DNA from: Desmodus rotundus
Taxonomy: Eukaryota > Chordata > Mammalia > Chiroptera > Phyllostomidae
DNA length: 64,000 nt
Assembly (NCBI RefSeq): GCF_022682495.2
Contig: NC_071393.1
Location: 101,111,010 to 101,175,009, forward strand
Direction of reading: 5' to 3'
Part shown: in pieces, positions 1 to 13,856 of the stretch
Layout of the letters: every line of letters begins with the position of its first letter
How positions within the stretch are numbered: position 1 is the stretch's first letter
Notes under the pieces: generated by a model
What the model was told of the DNA's origin: nothing
Databases searched by the model: none
What the model saw: only the letters and a program-made list of their open reading frames with translations
Program-made: the position numbers and the translations under genes

Positions 1-1623
1 ATTGCCCCTTCTTATTGACAGACCTTATTAAAGGACTGGTTTCTTCCCTCAGATCCCTGTGACTAATCTCCCAATTAGGAAATAATAGGCAAGTTAAAAG
101 AAGTACAATAGATCCCATGCTAATTAGAACCTTGGAGTGTTCAATCTTCTCCAAGGCCAAAAAGTCCCCTTTATTTACGGTGGTGGGTCTCTAATGTGGG
201 GCATATTTGGTTCACACACATTATGAGCTAGTTCTGGAGGACTTGAAGTGACAATTAAATAAACAATAACCTACATAGAGGGTAGGCCCTCAGAGACCAT
301 GATTTAAATGCATAAATGAGTTTACATAGAACAAGCAAATGACCAAGCGACATCGTATCAAGACAAGTTCATAGAATTCCCATGCGAAGTGTCATCAATA
401 TATTAAAACTCTCCTCTGTGATTTATTTGTGTGTGTGTGTGTTTTATTAAAAGTAAAATGCAATGTCTGTAAAAAAGAGGCGGGGCATTTTAGTGAAGTT
501 TGTTTTCCTGGAGTTTTTACCTGCCCATCTACACAAACTGGCCAAAACAAACAAAACTCATAGAACTGTCCTCTCAGCAGCTATATGCTACATCCTACGA
601 ACTCTTCATCCGGAAAAGGGGGTCAACCTCAAGATAGATGATGAGCAAAATAGTCTGAAGTTCTGGAGTTTAGGGGAAGGGAAGGATTGATCAAGCCCAC
701 TTATCACACTGCTGAGTTTTGAAAGACTGTGGGAAAATTGACTCTCCTCGTTCACGGTGCCCACCCCCTCCTTTCCAGCTAAATGGAATGCTTTGCTATG
801 CAAATAACCAGTCCGATCTCAAAGGAAGTGAAGGACTCAGGATGGTAAAAGAACTCACCTTTTGGAGGTAAATTAACTCTTTTAAGATACCATTGAACAA
901 ATTACTTCTCCACGCACTAAAAGTTCTCTCAGTGCCCTAAAACCTCAAAATCGCCTGAGATTAGTTTGCTCCTTCGAGGGTCAGGCCTCATAAAGCGCAA
1001 GTCCCTTTGGAAAAACATCTTTTGTCTGCCTTAGTTAAGGTACACAAAAGAAGCATGTGGAAATCACTCGGCAACTCGACATTTGTGTTTGACCCCAACC
1101 TACTGGAATCTGAAGGTTGAAAGTATCAAGGTCAGTTCGGAGCCTGGTAACCTAAATGTTTGAATAGGTTTCAATTTGGTAATTACTGAATTTAGATAAT
1201 TCTAGCTCCCTTTGCCGTCACCCTCAGTTCCCAAGAAAATCGGTACAAGTAGTCAGGGCAAGAAAAGGAGGCAAACGTTAAATGCAGTAGAAAATGAATT
1301 TGCTAAACCAATGGCTTCTGAGCGTATGAGACAGATCTTTAGCATATCTCTTTCTCTGGGTCACAGTTAACTTTCTCCAGAAAGAAACATTCCCAAGATG
1401 ATTAAATCAGGCGAATACAAGTGCTCCAATATAAAAGTTCCTGAGCCTCGGATGTCAAGTAACCCACTTTTTAGGACCTAAAGCATACAAAGGAGCATTC
1501 TGTTTAATACGGGGACCATGACGTTTAAGCAGAGCTTTAAAAAGGCATCAAAAATCTTGATGAAATTTGGAAGTGATGCCCACAACCCTGATATCATAGC
1601 CAGGCTGCTTTTTATTCCCTAAG
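1..1623. other. Intergenic, unique AT-rich DNA
   Basis: 3' flank of BMP4. A (GT)n run at 430-443 is the only clear simple repeat. No coding sequence or recognised transposon; the short ORFs at 463-690 and 606-803 look like chance. Confidence 0.6.
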
Positions 1624-1703
1624 GATAACCAAGTTTTAAACTGGTAAGAACAGGTACTACACGTGATCTCAGCCAAAAGGCTGAGAAGCGATAACCAACT
1701 TTT
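1624..1703 (-). pseudogene. U2 snRNA 5' fragment, retro-inserted, with target-site duplications
   Basis: The minus strand of 1638-1692 reads as the first 55 or so bases of U2 snRNA with a few changes, starting ATCGCTTCTC. It is flanked by near-perfect 14-base direct repeats, GATAACCAAGTTTT (1624-1637) and GATAACCAACTTTT (1690-1703), one mismatch. The rest of U2 and any poly(A) tail are missing. The flank is consistent with an L1-type TT/AAAA nick. It is a dead fragment, too short to be a functional snRNA. Confidence 0.88.
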
Positions 1704-3590
1704 ATATCCTGCCTACTTTCACACAAGAGGGAAGGAAGATGATCCTCATTAACATATGTATAATCCATACATTTGATATTTAAAATATGTTAATGTTATA
1801 TTTATCTGAAATTGCAAAAAATGATACAAAATAAAAGTTATATGTAACTATATGGACAAAGACTAAAAAAGAATGGGAAAAAATAAATACCTGTTTTAGA
1901 GTGATGTGACTATAAGGGAATTTGTTTTCTTATAAAAAATTAAATGTCATTTTAATTAAAACTAGAAACAATAGAAGGAGGAAAGACATAGTTGCATCTA
2001 AACAACTAAAATGAGGTTATTACAATTGCACATTAAATACTTGGGGCTGAACTTTCTGAAGGTGAGGTTAACGCTTTGGGTTATGTAGCTCTTACTGACC
2101 AGTTGATGGAAGTCAGTTCTCAAAAGATACTCATTTTTCTACTTCTGAATCCTACTGGAATTCAAGGGACAGTGGGTATAGCCTTAAGCCTGCCTACTAT
2201 TATCCTTGAAGAAGAACACTTCATTATTTTTGCATAATAATCAATAGAGGACTAATGTAAGTTAAACTCCACTCAAAAATTCTCTCTCTCTGACAATGTG
2301 CATATCTTTGGATTCTTCCCCTGGGTCCTACCTTAAGAATAAACTGCTTTCAAAACCAAATGGCACTGATTTAAAAATTCAGTCAGTATGAGGCTTGAGA
2401 GGAACAGCGACACAGTTTCTCAGCTGAATCCTGGGCAACTACGTGCAGGATGGTGGTAGAGGAACAGTGAAGCGGGTGGAGGAGCAAGCCTTAGAATCCA
2501 GTACTTCAAACTCTCAGTCAGTGTGCTCTGGAGCCTTCAGAAAATTGAGTGCTGGGCATGGCTCTGGTTAATAAAACTGAAAATATATATATATAATGTA
2601 CACACACACATATATAAAGTAACGACAATGAAACTATGCAAGACTAGAACCTATTTGCCCCTTAGCTAGAGGTTCGAGGATTTAGGATGGAAAGGGAGCA
2701 TGTTGTTTTTAAATATTTTCTTAAGGAATCAAGTTATAAAAAGTGAAAAGAGATCAATGAGATCTTTTCTTCAGAAAATGTGGCAAAACTAAAAGCTGGA
2801 CTTAAGAAATTCTCATTAGTAACATAACACAGCAAATTATTGTTCCATCTTGTCTTCTTTTCCTCAAGTTTCACATTTTTTGAAGTAAACATTTCTGAAT
2901 CCTATAGCATTATACTTCTTGAATAGTTTGGTCTGAACAACATAAGAGTGTTTATATTTTCATTCAGAGTTTTTAGAGATTATTTTGAATAGAGAAAAAG
3001 CAGAGACAACTGGAACTTGATTCGGTTAATACCTTAAAGTGACTTAGGAATGGAATGGCTTCCTCTTTTTCCAGGATTGACTAAATGTTACACACCTTGA
3101 ATTTTTTATTTGTTTTCCAAGTGTTCTGGTGACTTTTTAAAAAATAAAAATATAAAAGCAATCCAAACTATTTCCCTAAAACCAGTCACTTTTCTTCATT
3201 GAAGACCACTCAGTTTCAAACAGACTATTTATTCTGCAATCAAGTGTTGAAAGCATAGGGAAGTGGGACACTTGCAATCCCACTGGCGACACGTTTCTAG
3301 CCACTCCGAGTTTATTTCCGGTTAAGTTTTCAAATTGTGCTAGTGTATTTCAAATGGTACACCTGAAAAATCCTGCATCAATTCCAATTTGGCAGTCCAC
3401 CAATTATCCTAAATTCCCCCGGGGAATACTAATAACTTTCTGATTCTCCGGTAATCTAAGGTCATCAATGTGGCTTTTGCATTGTTCTTGGCATTTTGAA
3501 AGGAGAATGGTTGTATATTTTATACAATTTGCTTTGTGTGGAAGCACAAAGGCAGTTTGGAAACGTGGGCCTCCGCTTTATTGGCTTCAA
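1704..3590. other. Intergenic, unique AT-rich DNA
   Basis: No coding sequence and no repeat family I recognise, apart from an (AT)n/(CA)n patch at 2582-2616. It could include conserved noncoding DNA, but a single sequence cannot show that. Confidence 0.55.
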
Positions 3591-4223
3591 TTCACCTTAG
3601 GGATCACCATTCAGAGTCCCGGGCTTTAGGTTGCAGGTGGAGGGTGAGGGCACTGAGTCCTCGGGCCACAGGCCCAGAGGAGGTCAGCTGAGGTGCTATC
3701 AAGAAATTATGGGCCTGGCATCCCGCTTCTGAAAGAAATCAGCCAACCTCACTCAAGCACATTTCTTCTACTCCACTCCCTCCCGCAAAGTTTGGAGGGA
3801 GGTAGTGATGGCAGTTCAGGCCGAGGCCGGGGCTCTGTGTCTTCGAGGAGGCTAAGACCGCGGCTCCTGGGACGTGGCCATGGTCGTTTCCCCTCTCTAG
3901 ATGCTCGCATTCAGTCACTACAAGATGCGGTCCCATTGTAGACTCTATGCAAGGAGACCCTCACTCCCTAATTGCTGCTCTCCGCCCCCCAACAGAAAAC
4001 CCCTAAAGATATAGACGCCTCTTACACCCCTCCATCCACTTGAGCGTGCTCCCCAGACTCCCTGGCTCTGCGGGGCCGCTTGACCCCATTTCACCTTCAA
4101 GGTGCGGAGCACCAGCCCTTAGATCGTGCGTGCACTACTCAGATCCGCTTGTCTTTGCATAGCTTCACTTGTGCCGGCTCCGGAAGGGCGGAGGAGCTGG
4201 ACGGGTGGTCAGTCGGGAGGAGC

Positions 4224-4250
4224 GGGGGGGGGGGGGGGGGGGGGGGGGGG
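4224..4250. repeat. Poly(G) tract, 27 bases
   Basis: An uninterrupted run of 27 G on the plus strand. It could form a G-quadruplex. Its exact length may be a sequencing or assembly estimate, as such runs are error-prone. Confidence 0.85.
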
Positions 4251-4428
4251 CCTGAAATCTGCAGCTTGGGTGGGGATGGGGCTGGAGGGAGCAAGCCCGC
4301 GGTGCCGCTCCCGCTTGGCCACTAGGTGCACGGTCGGTCCTGGCGGGGAGGACGCCCTCTGGCGCCCCGCCGCCGCAGAGCCCAGGAGCTCCCAGCTCAG
4401 GCGGGGGCGGAGCCTGTCCTCGGGATTT

Positions 4429-4436
4429 TGACGTCA
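4429..4436. promoter_or_regulatory. Perfect CRE palindrome TGACGTCA
   Basis: Full-length CREB/ATF consensus site within the GC-rich island, 20 bases from a GC box and about 20 from an inverted CCAAT. Confidence 0.6.
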
Positions 4437-4620
4437 GTCCAAGGCCAAGTGATTATTGGGGTCCGCCAGCGCCGCCGCCGCTGCCCGGAGCCCTCACAGT
4501 GTGGCGCTGCCCGGCAGGGGGCAAGGGGGTGGTGGAATGAAGCACAGTCAAGACAGAAAACAAAGTCAGCAGGTCACCTGGCAGGTTCTGAGGGAATTAT
4601 GCAACGAAAGCCGGGGAATA

Positions 4621-6902
4621 CGTGATGCGTTCCACCATCCCCCTCTCTTTTTTTACCCCCTGAAGCTCCTAGGAAGCCAGTTCCAGTTTAAGGGTTGGGC
4701 AGGGATCGACCAGGCAGCTCCTCTGTTGTGGTTATCACTTTGCTGAACTCCTGAAGAGTGATTCTTTCTCCCCACCGTCCTTAAAGTAATGGGAACATTA
4801 CTCTGGGGGGAAAGAAATAAATAAAGAGATGAAGGGGCAAATGGCAGGCGCGATCCAAAAGCAACGATGAGAAGACCAAATCCTGTTATCAAATCATCTT
4901 TACGCATATTCAATTCCTTTTCTCCTCTCAATAAGAATTTAAAGAGTTAACGCTGGCCATAGCGTGTTGTTTTTCATGCTAACATTGTGGCATTAGGACT
5001 ATTTTGTTAACTAGGTATATGCAATTCACAGAATTTCACGGTAAATTCCCCAGACCAAATATTTGGCTGAACAAATAAACAACATTATCCATTCCTGAAA
5101 ATAAGCCAGTAGAAGTAGGGGGAGGGTGGGGGGAGGGTGGTTGCTAGAAAGTGACCTGAGCCAGGCAGCCACTGGGCTCAGGACTCGCCCCGGATAATTT
5201 GTCCAAGTGCTAGAGATCTGCGGGTTCCCTTGCAGTGACACGGACATTTCAGAAAGTTGCTGGAAATCGGGCAAAACAAAACGAGGCCGCCTGAGGGGAA
5301 CCCATAATGGGCTTCCCCTAAATGATTTATTCGACCTCCATACCATTAATCAAAGGGGCAGCGACCTGGGAGACTAGAGGAGGGGGAAATATCTCTTTGC
5401 AGGGAGTTTTGGAGGAACTGTGGAGTCTTGCTGCCTTTGCCTGGGGCTCTGATCTCCTCTCTCCACCTGCGCTCTCCAGGGAGCTGGGGCTTTGGCAACC
5501 GTTCCACTTCTATTTTTATTGGTTTCCACTAAGCTGCTCATTTTGGAGGATTGTAGGACTTCAGTAATTAAAAACAAAAATGAATCCTGCTTCACCCACC
5601 CTATTCCCAAGAGTACGTGGAAGTGTGTGTACATGTGTGCAGGGGGTGCACACACCACCACCACCCCAGGCCACCTTCACAATGGAGAAATGCACTTCTA
5701 TCAGCCCACTCCACATTGCTTTTCTCCCACGCACATCCAAGCCTTTGCAGAAGAAAAAAAAATGCACACATAAGAAATGAGCCTAAGCAGGCTGAAATTC
5801 CAGGGCTTAATTTAGTTGCTGGTGGCAAGTAATAAAAAGCAAAGGTCCCTCCTCTGGTCCTCTCAGCCACTGTATGCCTGTTCTTTCAGAAAGTCATTTC
5901 CGTGCCTTGCTGGCAGCCCTTCATTGAGAGAGACTGCTTAAGCACATTAGCATTTTCCTTTTTCACTTTGGCCAAAATTTGAGCTTTCTCCTTGAAGAAA
6001 TTGTGGCTCAGAACATCACATCGAAGTGCATCACTCTCTGTCCAGCTCCAGGGAAGGGGGACAGGCAGTACAGAGATGAGGAAAGCTGGCATATGACCCA
6101 AGAGAATCTATATAGTGGAACACTTTTACAGTGCCTGCTTGGAAATTCTGACCCTTCAGCATCTGACCCCATTGCCACCGCCCCCCCCCGCCAGTCCTAT
6201 CTGAACTCGAAAAAGGTATTCGTGTGGGAATAGGAGACAAGAAAAAGAAGTCAAAAATACTATAGAATTCTACCACATGGTATATTAAAATAGTGGTCAC
6301 CAAACTTTTTGAAGGTAAGGCACATTACTTATTTTATTGGCTAAAACCCACTTCTCAAAAAAAAAAAAACTGTTAAAAACACACACATGTATACATGTTA
6401 ATATGTGAGTGTGCAAATTAGTTTTGAGTTGAAGTATACAACATTGAGGCCTATCATAACTGGAGACATCCCGGAGTAGCATAAAAGCAGAGGTGGGAAT
6501 CATTTCCTGAGAGTTGAGATTCTTATCCATCACACTTCGCTGGGAATGCACCTCTAACAGGTGAGCAAATCCAGAAGATGTACAAGGAGCCTAAAACTCA
6601 GTCTTTAATCTGGCTTACTCCTTTTATCCCACTGTTTCTCCAAGGCATGTGTCATCCAGATGGGAGAGGATGCTGCGTCCTTGTTAACATTAAATAGAAA
6701 TGGAAAACAATTCATCCTGGCAATTACCATCTCTCTCTACCATCAGTTTACTTCCTGTCCCTAGAACTTAACCACCTCCAGTCGCCACCCTCTGACTTCC
6801 ACTCTGCCCCCAGCCCTACCTCAACAGGAAAAAAAAAAAAATCTCATTCACAAGAGATGGGGCAGAAGGAAAAGAAAAAGGATTCGTGAGAAAATAATAT
6901 AG
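4621..6902. other. Intergenic 3' flank of BMP4
   Basis: Mostly unique DNA. Contains a G-quadruplex-type motif at 5118-5137, an A run at 6358-6369, and C/A-rich stretches. No coding sequence supported; overlapping ORFs at 5561-5870 in several frames come from stop-poor, CA-rich DNA. Confidence 0.55.
5118..5137 (+). other. G-quadruplex-type motif
   Basis: Three main G runs separated by AGGGT and A spacers in a G-rich stretch between 5117 and 5140. Confidence 0.6.
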
Positions 6903-10498
<3,596 letters not shown>

Positions 10499-10599
10499 GA
10501 TTCTCGACAGCCAATCTGGAACAAACTTGCTGGAAAGGCTCAGAGGAGCTGCAGCAGTGCGGAGCTCTGGATGGCACTACGGAATGGCTCCTAAAATGA

Positions 10600-11230
10600 A
10601 TATTTGAATATAATGAGACTGGCGCAGACGGGCTGTTTTTCTTCCAGCCCCTCGGGCTCACGTGACCGCGGAGGCCCCGCCCCGCGCACGGAGGAGCCCG
10701 CCCACCCCGCGCCCGGCGGCGAAAGGGCCCGCACGCCTCCGCGCGGCCCCGCCCCCTCCCGGAGAGGCCCGCCTCCCAGCCCGCGGCCGGCAATTCCAGC
10801 TGCCCGGGAGGAGGTCCCGGCCGCGATCGGCAGAGCCCTCCGCGGGTCCCCGAGCACGGCGAGCGGAGGACGCACCCCCGCCTCTACCTGCGGCGTTCGG
10901 GACGGCCGGCGGGGCCCTGGCCCCAAGCCGGGGGGTCCGGGGCTCACTCCAGGGGCTGCGCCTTTCAGCGCAAACCCGGGTCCAGACGGCCGGGAGCGGG
11001 CGCGGCGGAGTCACAGCCCCCGAAAACCTCACCACCAAGGGGCAGTTAAGAAGGAAAGCGCTAAGAGACACACGTACGCGCGCGCGCACCCCACGGCTTC
11101 CTCCCCAGGGTCCCCGCGAGGCCAAATGCTGCTCCTAGCGACAGTCACCCCGCGACGAGCGCCTGCGAGCGCACAGCCTAAAAGCGGCTGACCAAGTCCG
11201 GCGCCGGGCCGGAGGGTGGCGGTGGTTGGC
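10600..11230 (-). promoter_or_regulatory. CpG island upstream of exon 2, possible proximal promoter
   Basis: Very high GC with many CpGs, GC boxes (CCCCGCCC near 10676 and CCCCGCCCC near 10747) and the palindrome TCACGTGA at 10658-10665, about 70 bases upstream of exon 2. A second BMP4 promoter near the second exon (1B) is known from mouse and human work. Placing it here is inference from CpG density and position. Confidence 0.55.
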
Positions 11231-11699
11231 GCGACCGACGTGGGAAAGTGGGGAGGGAGCAGCCGCTAGGCTGTTTTTTCTTGTTCCATTACGGGGAGAA
11301 TCTCACGATCCCCAAAGCAAACCATGAATCCCCACAGAAAGCTGTGGGTAGGGCCATCCTGGGTGGAGGCAGACTCAAAAGGAGGTGTCGCCGCGGAGGG
11401 GGCACATCACCAGTTTCAGGTCTTAAAGTCGCCGAGGCTTTACAACTCCCGACCCAGCGCAGAAAGGAAACCCCACCACGTTCCCAGGAGTGGAGAAAAC
11501 CGTGAACAGCTTTCGGCCTGCGCTCGACCTCTGCGTCTGCGTGTCTCTCTCCAGCTTGTCTTATTTTTTAAACCACCACTCCTCCACCCAACCCCCCTCC
11601 ACTTCCTTCCCCCACCCCCTTCCTCCTTTGCACCAGCTGCAGAATCGCAGCACATATTTCTTCAGGAATATTACCAATCCATAGCTCAAGGAATTACTG

Positions 11700-13580
11700 G
11701 GATATCCTGAATAGCCGAAGATGCTGCGCGCGTGGGTAGCTCAGCACAGGGGCCTTTTCGAAAACCTGACCCGCGCAAATCTGCGTCAGCGGGGCCCGCC
11801 CCGGGGTCCCGAGCCCCACGACTCCTGCTCAAAACCCCACTGCACCCCGCCTCCCTTTCCTGAGGCTGTTCTCAGTTCCTGCTGTGGGTCGCTGCAGACA
11901 GAGATCGAGGGCTCAGGTTGCCCGCCTTACTCTCACCCGCGAACAGGAGTTTCTTCTTGGGGGCAATCCAGTGAAGGCTTTGAGGAAGAGGAGTAAAAAC
12001 AATCAAGCCTTTGGCCCTCCGCTCCGAGCCGCGGCTGTCCGGCGCTGCCCAACACCGCGGGGCCGGGGTGCGGAGGCCACCGGCGACGCTGCGCTACGGT
12101 CCCCGCCAGGAGAGAGCCGCGCCGTTTTCTGAGCGGCTTTAGGTTTTCCCGCTGCCGCGCCAGGCTGGGACTGACTGAGCAAGGGTTGGGGATAGCAAAA
12201 AGGATTTTCTTTTGGAGACTCCAGGAACCCTTAAAAAAAAAAAAAAGCCCTCTGGGAGGAGCTTTAGAAAGGGGGAACGCAGACGGAGAAGGGGCCGGTC
12301 CCCGCGGGGCGAAGGGACAGGGGAAGGGGTCGGCGTCTGGAATCTCCGGACAACCCAGGGGTGGCTGCGGTAGCGCACGCCGCGCTGGAACTCAGAGGCT
12401 GGGCAAGAGCTTGTGGTGTTTCAATTTCGGATTTAGTAAGTGGGATTCATCTCTAATCACGTTTTCCTCCCTGAATTTTTTAATAAAAAAGATAAAAGCT
12501 GAAAAGAACTTCGGACTGAACTTTTTCTTGGGAAGTGGGGCGGGGATGCAACTCCTGGCGACTGTCCCTCACTTCCCTGCCTGAATCTTCTCCCAACGCC
12601 GGTTTGTTCCGAGGTCACCTCAGTTTACCAAGTCCCCGTCTTTGGGGATTTTCACGTCTCACAAAACCTGGAGGCTACACACCGCAGTCCTTACAAACCA
12701 TCCACGTAAAAGGTGCCCAGGAGGCGTCTGAGGCCGCAGGCCCAACTCCCACCGGGAGGGGTCTGCAGGGACCTGGGATTCCGGGACCCATTTCGGTCGG
12801 CTCCGGAAAGGGGGAGCCACGAAGAGCCGCGCGTCCGCGACTCTTCCTAGGACAGGGCTCCGCTGAAAGACTCGTCCCCAGAGCGCCTGGCATCCCGGCC
12901 ATCGAGACCCCACACCACTAAATGATAGAGGAGAGGCTCCTGGGATGCTACAAGCCCGTGAAAATCGCTCGTGGAGGAGGCGCGTCTTGCCCCGGCAGTT
13001 GGCAAGCTCTCGGAGGCTCCAGTCGGCTGGGGGCCGGGTCGGGTGACACTCCCCTCCAGGCAGCCCCTCGCTCGGTGCGCGCGCTCCTGAGGCAGTAAAA
13101 CAGCGCTCCGCACCTCCAACCAGCCCTAGTTAGGTGTTCTCCCTCCACCTTGTCGTCCCCTCACTCTCTTCCGACCTCTGAACCGACATTCCTTTCTCTC
13201 CTGGCTTTTCCCATCCGCAAACGCCAGGGTACCCGCAACGTGTTCGGCTCAAGACCTCGCAGACTCCCCAACGACGCCCAACCAAAGGCTTCTCTTCTGC
13301 CCTCCTCTCCTGCCCCAAACCTACGAAAGGTGAAAACGGCTATGGGACGGAGAAAGTGGCCTGGGTGGTGGAGGTAGTCGGTATGGAAGTGTCTTTCAGC
13401 GCCAGCATCCCTACCTCTAGCACCACCGTTGGGTAAAAGAAAATACCAAAAAAGGGGGGGTCACCTTTTGCCGCGACCACGGAATGAGCCCCCCGTTTTT
13501 CCTCCCACCCCCACCCCCACCCCCCACCAAGGATGCGCCTCGACCACTTCTGCCCAGCGCCCGGCGCCAAGCAGCTTTGC
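11700..13580. other. CpG-rich interior of BMP4 intron 1
   Basis: GC-rich with frequent CpG dinucleotides, interrupted by a short AT-rich patch at 12410-12510. It probably forms one island complex with exon 1. No transposon and no convincing ORF. Confidence 0.6.
13504..13525 (-). other. G-quadruplex-type tract in intron 1
   Basis: On the plus strand, four C runs of 3, 5, 5 and 6 are separated by single A residues. The G-rich strand is therefore the BMP4 sense strand, and the nascent RNA would carry it about 60 bases past the exon 1 donor. Confidence 0.7.
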
Positions 13581-13584
13581 TCAC

Positions 13585-13713
13585 CATAGGTCCCTGCAGT
13601 AGCGGGCTCGCCAGCAGCAGCTCCTGGGGACCTCTGAACAGCTGCTGTGAACCTAGGCGAGGGCTGAGGACTGGGGCGCTGCAGGCTCGAGACGGCGCGG
13701 ACCCGAATCCCAT
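13585..13713 (-). CDS. Upstream ORF (59 codons), join(10540..10590, 13585..13713)
   Basis: ATG at 13713 (MGFGSAPSRAC...) reads 43 codons to the end of exon 1. Its last codon is an ATG abutting the junction. It then reads 16 codons of exon 2 (EPFRSAIQSSALLQLL) to TGA at 10540-10542. As I recall the human BMP4 leader, it has an ATG at the same place and an ORF of the same total length. I see no domain or signal peptide. A role as a translational brake or as a small peptide is inference. The frame and splice junction are directly visible, so existence of the ORF is solid while its translation is unproven. Confidence 0.5.
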
Positions 13714-13788
13714 CGGGGAGGGAGGCGAGACACTCAGCCCGGAGCGGCAGCGGCGTCCCGGGCTACCGCCCCTCAGCTCGGATGCCAC

Positions 13789-13796
13789 ACTCACCT
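13789..13796 (-). promoter_or_regulatory. Internal consensus splice donor AG|GTGAGT in exon 1
   Basis: A perfect donor consensus inside the leader, 210 bases before the main donor. Using it would remove the ATG at 13713 (and the 59-codon uORF) from the mRNA. Alternative 5' UTR splicing is known for human BMP4 transcripts. That this exact site is used is my inference. Confidence 0.45.
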
Positions 13797-13856
13797 AGCT
13801 TCCGGGCCGGGCTCCGCACTCCTGCCCGCCCTCCCTCCCGCTCTGCCCTCCCGCAT
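13791..13856 (-). CDS. Upstream ORF of 21 codons in BMP4 exon 1
   Basis: ATG at 13856 begins MREGRAGG and reads 21 codons to a TGA at 13791-13793. That TGA lies inside the internal donor sequence AG|GTGAGT. If this donor (13795/13794) is joined to exon 2, the stop is removed. The frame then stays open through all of exon 2 and ends at CCATGA, overlapping the BMP4 ATG. Whether the transcript starts far enough upstream to include this ATG is not known from sequence. Confidence 0.4.
   Translation of the reverse strand: MREGRAGGRAGRSAEPGPEAR

Larger units (their letters stand above)
3600..4620. promoter_or_regulatory. Isolated GC-rich, CpG-containing island 3' of BMP4
   Basis: A roughly 1 kb GC-rich block in AT-rich surroundings. 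It contains a 27-G homopolymer, a GC box (GGGGGCGGAG near 4403), a perfect CRE TGACGTCA at 4429-4436, and an inverted CCAAT (ATTGG) near 4454. Two CTCF-like cores lie near 4317-4332 (CCACTAGGTG) and 4357-4372 (CCCTCTGGCG, reverse). The clustering resembles a TATA-less promoter or an insulator. I find no gene to attach it to; ORFs here are stop-poor chance frames. Confidence 0.5.
10591..13584 (-). other. BMP4: BMP4 intron 1 (2994 bp, CpG-rich)
   Basis: Donor GACCTATG|gtgagc at 13584 and acceptor ttcattttag| at 10591. GC and CpG content are high in 10640-11230 and through much of 11700-13580. Long ORFs here on both strands are the usual result of stop-poor GC-rich DNA. A G-quadruplex-type tract on the transcribed-RNA strand lies at 13504-13525. 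Confidence 0.9.

Noticed and set aside
1638..1692. A functional U2 snRNA gene
   Set aside because: Only the first third is present, with substitutions, and there are target-site duplications instead of snRNA promoter elements.
4126..4431. ORFs through the poly(G) tract
   Set aside because: The glycine run comes from the homopolymer; no conserved domain or start context.
10604..11191. Long plus- and minus-strand ORFs (up to 195 aa) upstream of BMP4 exon 2
   Set aside because: Very GC-rich CpG island with few stop codons in any frame; no domain, low-complexity Pro/Arg/Gly composition, overlapping on both strands.
13417..13794. Minus-strand frame starting at 13794 as a longer version of the exon 1 uORF
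   Set aside because: The codon at 13794 is GTG, not ATG, and it coincides with the internal splice donor; the first ATG in this frame is at 13713.
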